Origin: Chthoniobacter flavus Ellin428
Lineage (GTDB): Bacteria > Verrucomicrobiota > Verrucomicrobiia > Chthoniobacterales > Chthoniobacteraceae
NCBI RefSeq assembly: GCF_000173075.1
Contig: NZ_ABVL01000041.1
Location: 1 to 36,413 of the forward strand
DNA: 36,413 nucleotides
Reading direction: 5' to 3'
The translations under genes were made by a program, and so were the position numbers. A model generated the notes under the pieces. The model ran no database searches, was not told the origin of the DNA, and saw only the letters and a list, made by a program, of their open reading frames with translations. Positions 14,817 through 25,500 of this stretch are shown in pieces; the first letter of the stretch is position 1; each line of letters begins with the position of its first letter.

Positions 14817-16596
14817 GGTCAGTGGAGGCGAGATGATCTTGGAGCCGGCGATGGGTGAAGGGGTAGCTGGTGACGATTTCGGTGATCAGGGTCTGCATGC
14901 GGTAGTTATCCGCCGCGGCTTTTTCCATCATGTGATCCAGGACGATTTCGTCGTAGCCCTCGAGCGGGCGACAGAGAGCGTAGCCGAGCAATTTTTCCGC
15001 AATGTTCCGGGAAAGTTCCTTGGTGCGTCCGGCGATGATGACCTTCAGTTCCTTCGGGGTCGTGAAGTGTTTTCCGCCGGGCAATTCGCCCGCGGCATCG
15101 ATCGCGCCGCCGGTATCGTCCTGATTGCGCCAGCGTCCGATGGCGTCGAAATTCTCCAGGCCGAAGCCGATCGGATCGAGAATTTTGTGGCAATTGGCGC
15201 AGACCGCATTGGTGCGGTGCAACTCCGTGCGCTGACGCAGGGTCAGATTTTCGACCGTCTTCTTGTCCTGCTTGTCGAGGGCCGGGACGTTTGGCGGAGG
15301 CGGAGGGACGTGTTCTCCCAACACTTCCTCGAGCACCCACACACCGCGCCGCACCGGGCTGGTGCGGTTGGGGAAGGAGGTGGTCGCCAGGACGCCGGGC
15401 ATACCTAGAATACCTCCGCGATTGGCGTCGCTTAGATGCACGCGGCGCATTTGCGGCCCCGTGATCGTCTTGTCCAGGCCATAGATCGGCGCCAGCGTGC
15501 CGTTCAGAAAGGTGTAATCGGCACTGATGAAATCGATGACGCTGCGGTTCTCGCGCACGATGCTTTCGAAGAACAGCCGCGTCTCCTCATACATCGCCGC
15601 GCGCATCTCTTTGGTCATCTGCGGGAATTTGGCGGTATCGAAGGCCTTGCTGTCCAGATTTCCGACTCCGAGCCATTGCGCGCCAAATCCATCAAACAAC
15701 GCCCGGGAACGCGGGTCGGTCAGCATCCGTTTGACCTGCGCCTTCAGGACTTCCGGTTCGTGAAGCTTCCCGCTGTCCGCGAGCGCCGAGAGCTGGGCAT
15801 CGGGCATGGTCGCCCAGAGCAGATACGACAGACGCGAGGCCAACTGGTAATCATCCAGCGGAACGATGTTGCGTCCCGATTCTTCCTCGCCGGAGGGAGT
15901 GATAAAGAGGAACTGCGGCGAAACGAGGACCGCCTTGAGGACCAGGCGCAGGGCTTCCGGATAGGCGAGTTTGTTTTGCCGCGCCAGATCGTAGACCCCG
16001 AGCAGGACCTCCACCTCCGCATCGGACGGCGGCCGGCGGTAGGCGCTGCGGGCCAGCGAGCGCGCGACCTTCCGGGCCGCCTCCCGTTGATCGGCTCCCG
16101 GCGCCGGTGCGGGGCCAAACAGCCGCTTTTCGATTTCCGTGGGAGCCGCCCCCTTCGGAGCCAGAGCCCGATCCAGGACGGTATTGGCGATCCCCAGATA
16201 CTGCTCCAGTTGGAGAGGGGAGAGCGTATTGAGATATCCTTCGCCGATCACTTCATCCGGCAAGTCGCGCGCGACGGCCGGATCCACCCCAAGAAGATCG
16301 TGCAGAGTATTCCCATACTCCATCTTGGTCAGACGACGGATGACGTAAGGCCCCGGGTCCTTCGGGCTGAGGAACTTGAGCATCGCGATCCAGTCCGTGA
16401 ACTTCTGCCGCTCCTCGTCGGTCGGTTGCTTGTCCGCTTCATCTGGCGGCATGTCGTGATTCTTCACATTCACGAGCGATTGCAGCCACGTTTTGCTGAA
16501 AGCCACGTTGCCGGGGTGCTTGAGTGCGTAGGAAAAGGTGACGCCCGATTTCCTCTTTTTGTCCCCGTGGGCAATTCTTGCAGTAGGTGGTGACAA
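14806..16596 (-). CDS. PSCyt/DUF1592-type exported cytochrome c protein, main part (second copy)
   Basis: A 596-residue open frame. DUF1587-like at about 83-145 (YVIRRLTKMEYGNTLHDLLG), DUF1595 at about 172-240 (SLARSAYRRPPSDAEVEVL), DUF1592 at about 248-375 (LDDYQLASRLSYLLWATMPD), DUF1588 at about 390-490 with a CANCH haem site and KILDPIGFGLENFDAIGRW, and DUF1585 at the C-terminus. The reading frame upstream of HGDKKRKSGVTF is not the native start: the signal peptide and the first CxxC lie in another frame. It lacks the roughly 200-residue segment between DUF1587 and DUF1595 that the first copy has. The DUF1552 partner follows with an 11-base overlap. Confidence 0.88.
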   Translation of the reverse strand: MSPPTARIAHGDKKRKSGVTFSYALKHPGNVAFSKTWLQSLVNVKNHDMPPDEADKQPTDEERQKFTDWIAMLKFLSPKDPGPYVIRRLTKMEYGNTLHDLLGVDPAVARDLPDEVIGEGYLNTLSPLQLEQYLGIANTVLDRALAPKGAAPTEIEKRLFGPAPAPGADQREAARKVARSLARSAYRRPPSDAEVEVLLGVYDLARQNKLAYPEALRLVLKAVLVSPQFLFITPSGEEESGRNIVPLDDYQLASRLSYLLWATMPDAQLSALADSGKLHEPEVLKAQVKRMLTDPRSRALFDGFGAQWLGVGNLDSKAFDTAKFPQMTKEMRAAMYEETRLFFESIVRENRSVIDFISADYTFLNGTLAPIYGLDKTITGPQMRRVHLSDANRGGILGMPGVLATTSFPNRTSPVRRGVWVLEEVLGEHVPPPPPNVPALDKQDKKTVENLTLRQRTELHRTNAVCANCHKILDPIGFGLENFDAIGRWRNQDDTGGAIDAAGELPGGKHFTTPKELKVIIAGRTKELSRNIAEKLLGYALCRPLEGYDEIVLDHMMEKAAADNYRMQTLITEIVTSYPFTHRRLQDHLASTDHAK

Positions 16597-16771
16597 ACGG
16601 GACGATGTCGTCGTGGAAGGCCTTTTGGGCAGTGGCCTGCTGCGCGGCGAATGCCGCGTCCTCCTCCTCGGACTCCGCCCGGCCAGTCAGGGGCAGCGAC
16701 AGGGCCATGCCCGCAAGGAGCAGGGCGATGACGCTACTGCGGAAAGTGACTGGGGAGAGGGTTTTACTCAT
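16439..16771 (-). pseudogene. N-terminal fragment of the second DUF1592 protein, shifted out of frame
   Basis: The ATG at 16771 opens a signal peptide (TFRSSVIALLLAGMALSLPL), then DIVPFVTTYCKNC. The expected continuation HGDKKRKSGVTFSY is in the next frame. The DNA reads TGCAAGAATTGCCCACGG; with two C instead of three it would read CKNCHG, an intact CxxCH. The extra C (16569-16571) therefore falls inside the haem motif. Beyond this point the fragment's frame (PRGQKEEIGRH onward) is meaningless. Either a real frameshift or a homopolymer error. Confidence 0.75.
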
Positions 16772-17977
16772 TTTGCCGGGTAACGGATTTTACGGATGAT
16801 CATCCGCCGGTCAACCGGAACGGACGTCCATAGCCTACCGCCGAAACCGGGGTATATTAGATGGCCAGAGGGATACCGTGTGGACGGCGGATGTTGTCGG
16901 CCCGCCCCATCGAGGTGCGGCAGCCGAACGCCGCATTCGTTTAGCGCGAGCGGATGCCAACGCAAGCGAGGCTGGATGGCCATTCAAGTATCGCGTAGCG
17001 ATTGCCCAATGTAGCGGCGGTCTGTGATCGTCGGATTGGGCGTTTGGAATCGACGGTCACAGACCGCCGCTACAGTAAGGCATCGCGCGAGTGGGTGTCG
17101 ATCGCGCGCGGAGATCGCGATATATCAACGCGCCATATTCAACGCACTCTTGCGACTGCACTATAGCTTATGAGACTTGCCCGACCGCCTGCGCATGTCG
17201 ACGATCGGGTGCTATCCTCTATGAACTGGGGTTACTATGTTCTAAACGGCTCCAGCGACTCAGGTCACATAAGTCATCTGCGCGTTTTCACGGCATTTTT
17301 TGCTCATAATTGGGGCGCGCAATGATCGTTATTCATTCCTAGGGCGGGATTTAGGAGCTTGCACCGAACCGAATCAGTCGAGCTCCCTAAGTAGAATGAT
17401 TCCTTCCGGAGACATCACCGCAAGCGTGAAGAAATGGTAAATGGTGAAAAAAACGTTGCTTTGTACTTTGTTTTCGGGACTACTGCGGCCCAAGAAATGG
17501 AACGGTTACCTCGCCTGGAATCGGATCAGCGAAACACTACCGCGTGGCTGAAGGCCCAGGACAGTAGGAGATGACTTCGTTTCTCGACAATTTTAAGAAC
17601 TGACTCTGTCTTCCCCCAAAAGAAGCGGGCATTTATTCATGTTATCGAGCTGAACGATTCATCCTGTTTTTTAAAAATGGTCTCCCTTCTTCAGTTTGGA
17701 TGGCTGTTCGCTGCTTTCTACCTAATCTGGCGGGCAGATTTAGAAGCAATAGGTAGCTCCTGTCTTGGGGAGTTAGTATTACTTCGTAGGTAATAACCCA
17801 TAGAATTTATTGGTATGATTGCCTCTAGCGTTTGGCGGTGTTCGGGCTTGGAAAATGCTACTTTCCCTTCGCCATGGAATTTCCCCGTTGAGCACGCTGT
17901 CGCCGGTGGACTGCCCCTTCCTTGCTCAATCTAAAAAGCGAATGCCGTTCGGAAAAAACATCAATGTGATTTACTCT
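16772..17977. other. 1.2-kb region without a gene
   Basis: No credible coding sequence on either strand. It holds the promoter region of the minus-strand DUF1592 gene, a strong palindrome (17010-17074) and, from about 17330 onward, a more AT-rich stretch upstream of the giant surface protein that should contain its promoter. I could not pick a -35/-10 pair with confidence. A frame of about 36 codons near 17440 is too short and unlike any family. Confidence 0.5.
17010..17074. repeat. Near-perfect 24-base inverted repeat (REP/MITE-like)
   Basis: Arms TGTAGCGGCGGTCTGTGATC onward (17010-17033) and a matching inverted copy (17051-17074) differ at one base; the loop is 17 bases. It probably forms a strong hairpin. 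Such GCGGCGGTCTGTGA palindromes look like a dispersed intergenic repeat. No gene is attached. Confidence 0.75.
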
Positions 17978-19570
17978 ATGATTCCGCGTACATTTAAATC
18001 CGCTTTTATCGGTCGGCTTTCAGCGGCAATGATGCTGCGCGGCCTTGTTGTTTTAATCATCGCCGTGCTCTTTTGCGGTCTGACGGCGCCAAAAGCGTCA
18101 GGTCAACAATATGGTCCCCCCTCGGTGCTCTATAATGGAGTGCTGTATAATTTTCAGTACACGGCATATAATCTCTACGGGGAGTACGTCGACTTTTACG
18201 ACACGAGTTTAGACCTCTGGGTCGATGACTTTTACTATCTCGTCCACTATCCTGATTTCGGTTCAGAGGCTCCTTGGTATTATGATCAAGGTGGGCAAAT
18301 GCTTTGGTGGGAGGGAAATTACGCGGTTGGAATGGATGAGATTACATTTCTCGATTTTCCGTACTGCTTCAAGGTGTTGACCTGGGATCAGATCACCTCG
18401 CCCGTCCCATTTGTAGTGAACGGCCGATACACGGTTCCTACGTATTGGAGTGGCGCGAATGGAGCTTGGGTTACTACTGTCGATCTCACGTCTCCGTCTT
18501 ATATGCAATTCGGATCTTCGCCCTGGTTTTGGGTTGATCCGAATTTGAATAACTACACAAACGCCACGTTGCTCGATGCAAGATACTATTCGAACATTTT
18601 TGAGACCGATCCGCCGCCTCAAGTCTACATTAACGGACAAGCATACAATCTGGACTCAACCGACGTGACGGCGGGAGGCCAAAACTACACCGATACCCTT
18701 CATTATTCCGGCTCGGTCGGTTACGTAGAAATCCAGCGAAATGCGACGAGCAATAGTACCATGGCTTCCTATATGTGGGGAACGGCCCCCAATGGTGAGA
18801 CATTTACGACCTCCTATGATCCGGATAGCTGGCAGATTGGCGCCCTTCCCGCGGATCTCGCCATCAGTTTCAACGCCATCTCGGGAACTCCGGCGAATGG
18901 TCCACCCTATGTCTCATGGGCAGGAAATCTTCTGCACTTTTACTACACCACCGGGGATGGCAAGGATTTATACTGGGCGCCGGGAGATGCCGGCGGTGAT
19001 TACTCCGTTATTGTTGGTTCGGATGATTCGGTGACGGCAACCCATGGCGGGACGGAAACTGCGGGCACTTACCTTCCTGCTTCGTCGACCTTTACCAATG
19101 TTGCCGGAAACGCGCCCATTTCGGACAATTTCTTTGCCTTGGGTTCGGACGGAAATCCGGTGGGGCTACCGAGTGGGGTGACTGTCCTGGTTTACGGAAG
19201 AGGATTCGGAAATTCCGTTTTGCTTCCCGACGGAATCCACACGGGAGGTTATACTTATCAGCGTCCTGATGGATCCTGGGGCAGAAAGTACGTCGGCTTA
19301 CCGGCGAACAACATGTTTGTGATTTCGGACGATGCGGGTAACTACAATTCCCAGCTTTATATCACGCAGGATGGCGAGTCGATTAACGCGGTTTCCCGGT
19401 TGGCCGCTGGCCAACAGCTTCCCGGCGCAAGTCTATGTCAATGGGATGCTGTGTCCTTTGCATTGGGAAACGAATTACGATGGAGGGATGGGGCAGAACA
19501 CATATGGAGGCGCGTCTTATATTTCGGCGGCCGGAGATATTACGCTGACCTTGGGTTGGGCCTGGGATGA
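17978..19570 (+). CDS. Giant LamG/FN3 surface protein, N-terminal fragment
   Basis: I start at the ATG at 17978, which gives a signal peptide (MIPRTFKSAFIGRLSAAMML, then RGLVVLIIAVLFCGLTAPKASG). Another in-frame ATG is at 17942 and a TTG at 17819. The mature part holds repeats with a P-P-x-V-Y-(I/V/Y)-N-G-x-x-Y opening (GPPSVLYNGVLYNFQY; DPPPQVYINGQAYNLDST). These are rich in Tyr, Trp, Asp and Asn and suggest a beta-sandwich surface domain. The native frame is lost at about 19421-19430 (CCCGGCGCAA), where one extra base shifts the continuation AQVYVNGMLCPLHWETNYDG into the next frame. The last 50 residues or so of this open frame are therefore not real. Confidence 0.75.
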   Translation: MIPRTFKSAFIGRLSAAMMLRGLVVLIIAVLFCGLTAPKASGQQYGPPSVLYNGVLYNFQYTAYNLYGEYVDFYDTSLDLWVDDFYYLVHYPDFGSEAPWYYDQGGQMLWWEGNYAVGMDEITFLDFPYCFKVLTWDQITSPVPFVVNGRYTVPTYWSGANGAWVTTVDLTSPSYMQFGSSPWFWVDPNLNNYTNATLLDARYYSNIFETDPPPQVYINGQAYNLDSTDVTAGGQNYTDTLHYSGSVGYVEIQRNATSNSTMASYMWGTAPNGETFTTSYDPDSWQIGALPADLAISFNAISGTPANGPPYVSWAGNLLHFYYTTGDGKDLYWAPGDAGGDYSVIVGSDDSVTATHGGTETAGTYLPASSTFTNVAGNAPISDNFFALGSDGNPVGLPSGVTVLVYGRGFGNSVLLPDGIHTGGYTYQRPDGSWGRKYVGLPANNMFVISDDAGNYNSQLYITQDGESINAVSRLAAGQQLPGASLCQWDAVSFALGNELRWRDGAEHIWRRVLYFGGRRYYADLGLGLG

Positions 19571-22500
19571 CGGCGCCATCTGGAGTTGGTCGATGGGCTC
19601 GGCGTCGGGAGCATGGGACTATGCCGATACCTTCTCCAATCGTCCGAGTGGGACGAGCATTCATCTGACTCCGCCTCCTACCGCTCCCAGCTATGGCCCG
19701 GCTCGCCTGGTGTGGAACGGCACGGAATTGACCTTCAAGGGATTGGCTTCGCAAGATGCCGGGGCCGACGTCTACGAGGGCGCGGGCACCCGCTTGGCGG
19801 TCGGTCCGAATGGCGCGGCGACAGTGACGGATATCAGCTCTGGCAATGTCCTGTATTCCGGCTATTACAACGGCACTTCGAAGGCTTTCAGTTTCGGCTT
19901 CGCCAATTTCGGGACGGTTTCCGCGGAGGATGGCGCCGGGAATGTTTTGGCCACGAGCACACCTGGGTTCATTGGGAGTGATTGGACTTATGGCGATGTG
20001 GGTATTGCCAGCGCACCCGGTAATTCGAGCTACGACGCGGGTTCAGCGACTTATACAGTGCGAGGCGCCGGCACCGGTATCGGAGGGACGGCCGACGCTT
20101 TCCAAGGCATGATGGGCACGCTTACCGGAGATGGGCAAATCGTGGCGCGGGTGGTCACGCAGAGTAGCACTGGCGCCTATGCGAGCGCCGGCGTGATGAT
20201 CCGCGACAGCGCGGCGCCCGGCGCCCGAAATGTCTTCCTTGCTGCCGCTCCGAGCGGCGGCTTGTTCCTGCAATCCCGCGCGGTGGTGAACGAAGCGAGC
20301 CTTTCGAGCAGTACGGCGGGAGCCGTTCCCACATGGCTCAAACTGGTTCGTCAGGGAACCTCGTTCTCCGGTTACTATTCCGCCGACGGTGTGACGTGGA
20401 CGCTTCTCAGCACGGTCAACGCGCCGGTGCCTTACGACGCCGCGGTTGGCCTGGCGGTGACGAGCGGAGATGGTGCGACCTTGAATACCGTGACCTTCGA
20501 TAACGTCCAGGTGACGTCGGTGGAAGACCCAGCCGGGTTGAGTGGGTCGTATTTCCAGGGCAGTACTCTCGCCACGTTGCGCACCGTTCGACGCGATGGC
20601 GCGATCAATTTCAACTGGGCAGGGTCGCCGCCGGATGTCTCGGTGGATCCCGGCGACTATTCGGTGCGATGGAAAGGCGATCTCCTCGCGGGGTCTTCGG
20701 AGAAGTTTACCTTTTACACCCAGACCGACGACAAAGTCCGGCTTTGGGTGAATGACCAGTTACTCATTGATAACTGGACGACGCACAGCCTGACGGAAGA
20801 TCAGAGTTCCATCACCCTCGTTGCCGGAAACCTCTATCACGTGAGAATGGAGTATGGGCGGACCACGGGTAGCGGCGTGGCGGTCCTCCTTTGGTCGACC
20901 CCCGCTCTGGCCAAGCAGGTCATTCCTTCCTCCGCTTTCAGTAATGACGACATCGACGGAGATGGTATGCCCGATGCGTGGGAGATCGCTCATGGCCTGA
21001 ACCCGCGCTTCGCTGGGGACGCCAACATGGATCTGGACGGCGACGGCATTAGTAACCTGCTGGAATATCTCAACGGCACCGACCCGACGGACTATTACAA
21101 CGGAGTTCCGCCGACGGCCCAAATCGCCGACGGGAACAATCAAAGCGGAATGGTAAACACTCTCTTTGCGCAGCCCCTCCGAGTTTTCGTCACCAGCAAC
21201 GGCGTTCCGATGAGCAATGCTCCGGTTACCTTCCAAGTGACGACCGGCGGGGGCCTTCTCGCCGATAGCGGCGGGAGTAATGCGGTCGCTTCTTATGTGA
21301 CGCGCACGAATGCCCAAGGCTACGCGTCGGCCTACTTCCAGGGTGCCTCGCAAGCAGGTACCGCCAGCATCAGCGCCACCGCCGGAGCGGCGCCGCAACT
21401 CAATTTTGTAGTGAGCACCCTGGCGGCAGGTCAATCGCCACTGCCCACCGCGGGCATGTTGATCTGGCTAAAGGCCGATTTTGGGGTGACCTCAGATATC
21501 AACGGGAAGGTGAGCGCCTGGGCCGATGAGTCTGGAACTGGTCACTCCGCAGTGCAAACCACGGCCGCTTCCAGCCCCTTGTTTGTGAATAGCCCGGGAA
21601 GTCTCTTGAACGGTTGGCCAGTCTTACGTTTCGACGGATCGTCGAGCTACCTGTCGATCCCTTCGGCGATCACCGATTTTTCCGGGGGTATCACCGCGTT
21701 CATGGTGGTCAAGCCCACCGCCAGCGGTTCCCGTACCTATGAACGTTATTTCGATTTTGGAAACGGAGCACCGGGCAATAACATCCTGCTTTGCCGGGGG
21801 ACTAACACTACCGACATGATTTATGAATCCCTTACCGGGTTCAGCTACAACAACGCCACGACACTGACGGCGCCGTCCGTGCTCGTCCAAAATCAGTTCC
21901 AGATTTTGACCGCGGCCCAGAGTTCCTCGACCGCCTATATCTTCCAGAATGGCGTCCAACTCGCTACGGGCACCGCATTCGCTATTCCTTCGGCGGCCAG
22001 GACGAGCAATTACATCGGGAAAAGCAATTGGAACGACCCTCTCTTTCAGGGAGATATGGCGGAAGTGCTGATCTATAATCGCCTCCTGAGCGTTGCCGAG
22101 CGAAAGGCCGTGGAGGCGTACCTCAACCAGAAGTACGCCATCGCCGCCGCCCCGACCGCGATCACGGGTCTCGTGGCCAATGCGGCCTCCGGGTCGCAGA
22201 TCGACCTGACCTGGACCCCGTCCACCGGCGCCAGCCAGGTGCTCGTCGAGCGCAAGACTTCCGGCGGATCGTATGCCAGCGTGGCCTCCCTGAGCGGGGG
22301 CGCCTCGGCGTTTTGCGATCAAAACCTGACTCCCGGGACGAGTTATACTTATCGCGTCACTGCGTCCCAGATGGGGCTGGCGGCGCTGCCTTCCAATGAA
22401 GCGAACGCGACGACCAATGCCAGCGGGATCGTCTCGGTGCCATCTGACCACCTGATGATCTGGTTGAAGGCCGGCGCGGGGGTGACCCAAGGCACGGGAA

Positions 22501-25500
22501 GCACCGTCCAGCATTGGAGCGATGTTTCCGGCAATGGCAACGATGCGGTGCAGACGATCGGAGCGGCGTACCCCACCGCGGTGACCGGGGCGCTGAACGG
22601 CCAACCGGTCGTGCGCTTCGATGGGACATCCAGCTACCTGAAAATTCCCACGTCGCTCACGGATTTCACCGCGGGTGTCACCGCCTTTGTCGTCGCCAAG
22701 CCAACAAGCGCGGCAAATTATGCGCGCTTCTTCGACTTTGGCGTCGGACAGGCCAGCAGCAACATTCTTCTCTGCCGAAACGGGACGAGTAATGACCTCT
22801 TGTTTGATACGTTCACCGGCGGCGGAGCAAGCGTGCAGCTCGCCGGGCCGGGCGTTCTGACGACGGGCGTGTTCCAGCTGCTGGCCGCGAGTCAAGGAAC
22901 GACCTCGGCTGCGGTCTACAAAAACGGGGTAAAAGTAGGTTCTGCCGCCGCGCCAGCTCTTCAGGCGATCGCCCGCGCGACCAACTACATCGGCAAGAGC
23001 AACTGGGGGGCTACAGATCCCCTTTATGCCGGCGACATGGCCGAAATCCTCATCTATAATCGTGCCCTGAGCGATGCGGAACGCCAGCAGGTGGAGGCGT
23101 ATCTCAATCAGAAATATCTCCTCGTAAGTGCGCCTACCGCCGTGACGAACCTGGCCGCGAATCCGGCATCGGGTTCGCAGATCGATCTGACCTGGTCGGC
23201 TTCGACCGGCGCCAATCAACTCCTGATCGAACGCAAGGTGACGGGCTCGGGGACCTATGCCGCCCTGACCACGCTCCCTGGATCGGCGATGGCTTACTGC
23301 GACCAAGGGCTTGCGCCGGGAACGAGCTATACTTATCGCGTTACCGCATCCCAGATGGGGCTCGCGGCGCTGCCTTCGAATGAAGCGAGCGCCACGACCA
23401 ACGCTTCGGGCATCGTTTCGGTGCCGACCAATAGTCTCTCCTTCTGGTTCAAAGCGGGCGCCGGTGTGGTACCGGACGCGAGTCAAAAGGTCCAGTCCTG
23501 GCTGAACTTCGGCGCCAACGGTGGAAGCGCCACCCAGGTCACCGCCGGGTCACGGCCGTCGATCGTCAGCAATGCCTTCCCCAATGGCCAGCCGTCCTTG
23601 CAGTTCAACGGAAGCAACTTCCTGCAGGGCGGACCTTCGGGCTTCAGTGGCAATAAACTGACCATCTTCGCGGTGACCAAGGGGACAAACTATCAGTCGC
23701 TCGTTCGTCTGCAGCAGTCGGGTTATATCGTGTATCCCTGGTCATCCAGCCAAAACACCCAAACCAACCAGGTCTTTATTGTCAGTAACGATGGTGGGAC
23801 GGGCAACGGGGTGAATACCGGCCTGGTGGCGAATCAATGGAACATTGGCGCGGCCATTTTCGATGGCGGCAATCAAATGTCCTGCTTTAACAATGGGCTG
23901 CTCGTCGCCCAAAGAGTGGCCGGCGCGGCGAATCTGCCGTCGGACTCCCTCATGTTGGGAGCTTACAACGGCAATGCGGAGTTCCTGAATGCGCAGGTGG
24001 CCGAGGTCTTGATTTACAATCGGGCTCTGTCGTCCACGGAGCGGGAGGCGGTGGAGACTTATCTGAACCTAAAATATCAAACAGTGGCGGCACCGGCTGC
24101 GCCCACCGGATTGACGGCCACGCCGATTTCCACGGGGGAAATGGATCTCTCCTGGACCGCGGTGACCGGTGCCAACCAGTATGTAATCCAACGCATGGCC
24201 GCCGGAGACAGCCAATATGCGACCATCGCGACGGTGGCGGAAGGAACGACCTACACGGACCGTGGCCTATCTGCCAATACCTCCTATAGCTATCGTATCG
24301 TCGGCGCCGGAATCGGAGGGCAGTCAACAGCCTCCTCGGCTACCTCGGGCACGACGTTGAGCACTGGCGACCCCATGCCATTGGCTGCCGCGGTGCTGTG
24401 GCTGCGCGCCGATGAGGGAGTGGTCACGGACGCGAACGGAAAGGTTGTGACCTGGCTGGATCAGTCCGGCTATCAGAATGACGCGTTCCAAAATAGCGCG
24501 GGGAACCGTCCGGCGTGGACGACGACTTCCGCATCCTTGCTCAATGGGCACCCGCTGGTGACCTTCGGAGGATCCGCCTCTTTGAACCTGCCTAACTTCA
24601 CGTCGTCCCTGGGCGCCGGTGAGCTGTTCACCGTCCATCGCTCGGCGCTGAATCAATCGTCGACGAGTTCGGTAGGCTGGCATCACTTTGGCACTGGAGG
24701 CTCGGCCTACTATCCATATTCCGGAGTCATCTACGACGACTTTGGCACGGATACGCGCCAGACGCTCGGCGCTCCGCTCGTCGCGACCGACTCGTATCAT
24801 CTCTACGATGCGCTCTCGCAGCCGAACGAGTGGACGGCGCGACAGAATGGCCGCCTCTACTACACGACCAACGTCAACAACGTCAAATTCGCGACCAATC
24901 CGCAATTGGGCCTCAACTACAGTTACTTCCAAGGTGATGTCGCGGAAATTCTGATGTTCAATCGCGCGCTGACCCCTGACGAACGCCATGCCGTGGAGGG
25001 ATACTTCACGAGGAAATTTGCGCTGGCGCAAGCCCCGGTAGGCGCGCCAACGACGTTGGCGGCGCGGGCGATCTCGGTTTCCCAGGTGAATCTTCTCTGG
25101 ACTCCGGTGGCCGGGGTTTTCACGGAATATGTCATCGAGCGCAAGACGGGCTCAGACGGGACCTATGCCATCGTGAGCACGGCACCGAGCACGGCCAGCA
25201 GCTATCTCGATTCGGGGCTGGTTCCGAATACCCAGTATTTTTATCGGGTGCGCACTCGCACCTTCGGCGGAACCTCCGACCCGAGCACGGAAGTGGCATG
25301 CACCACCCAGGCTGCGGGACCAGCCTTGCCATTCGCCAAGCTGGTGATGTGGCTGGACTCCGATTTCGGCATTACCTCCGATGGGAACGGGTTTGTCACC
25401 CGGTGGAGTGATGTCAGCGGCAACGGCAATGATGGGACGCAATCGGTGTCCGGCTCGCAGCCGATCGTGGTGAGCAATGCCCTCGGTACTCATTCGGCGG

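Noticed and set aside
17439..17552. A short frame starting MVKKTLLCTLFSG
   Set aside because: About 36 codons, no ribosome binding site and no family; likely chance.
21624..23486. A 620-codon minus-strand open frame
   Set aside because: Repetitive Arg/Gly/His-rich translation that is the shadow of the LamG-FN3 repeats.
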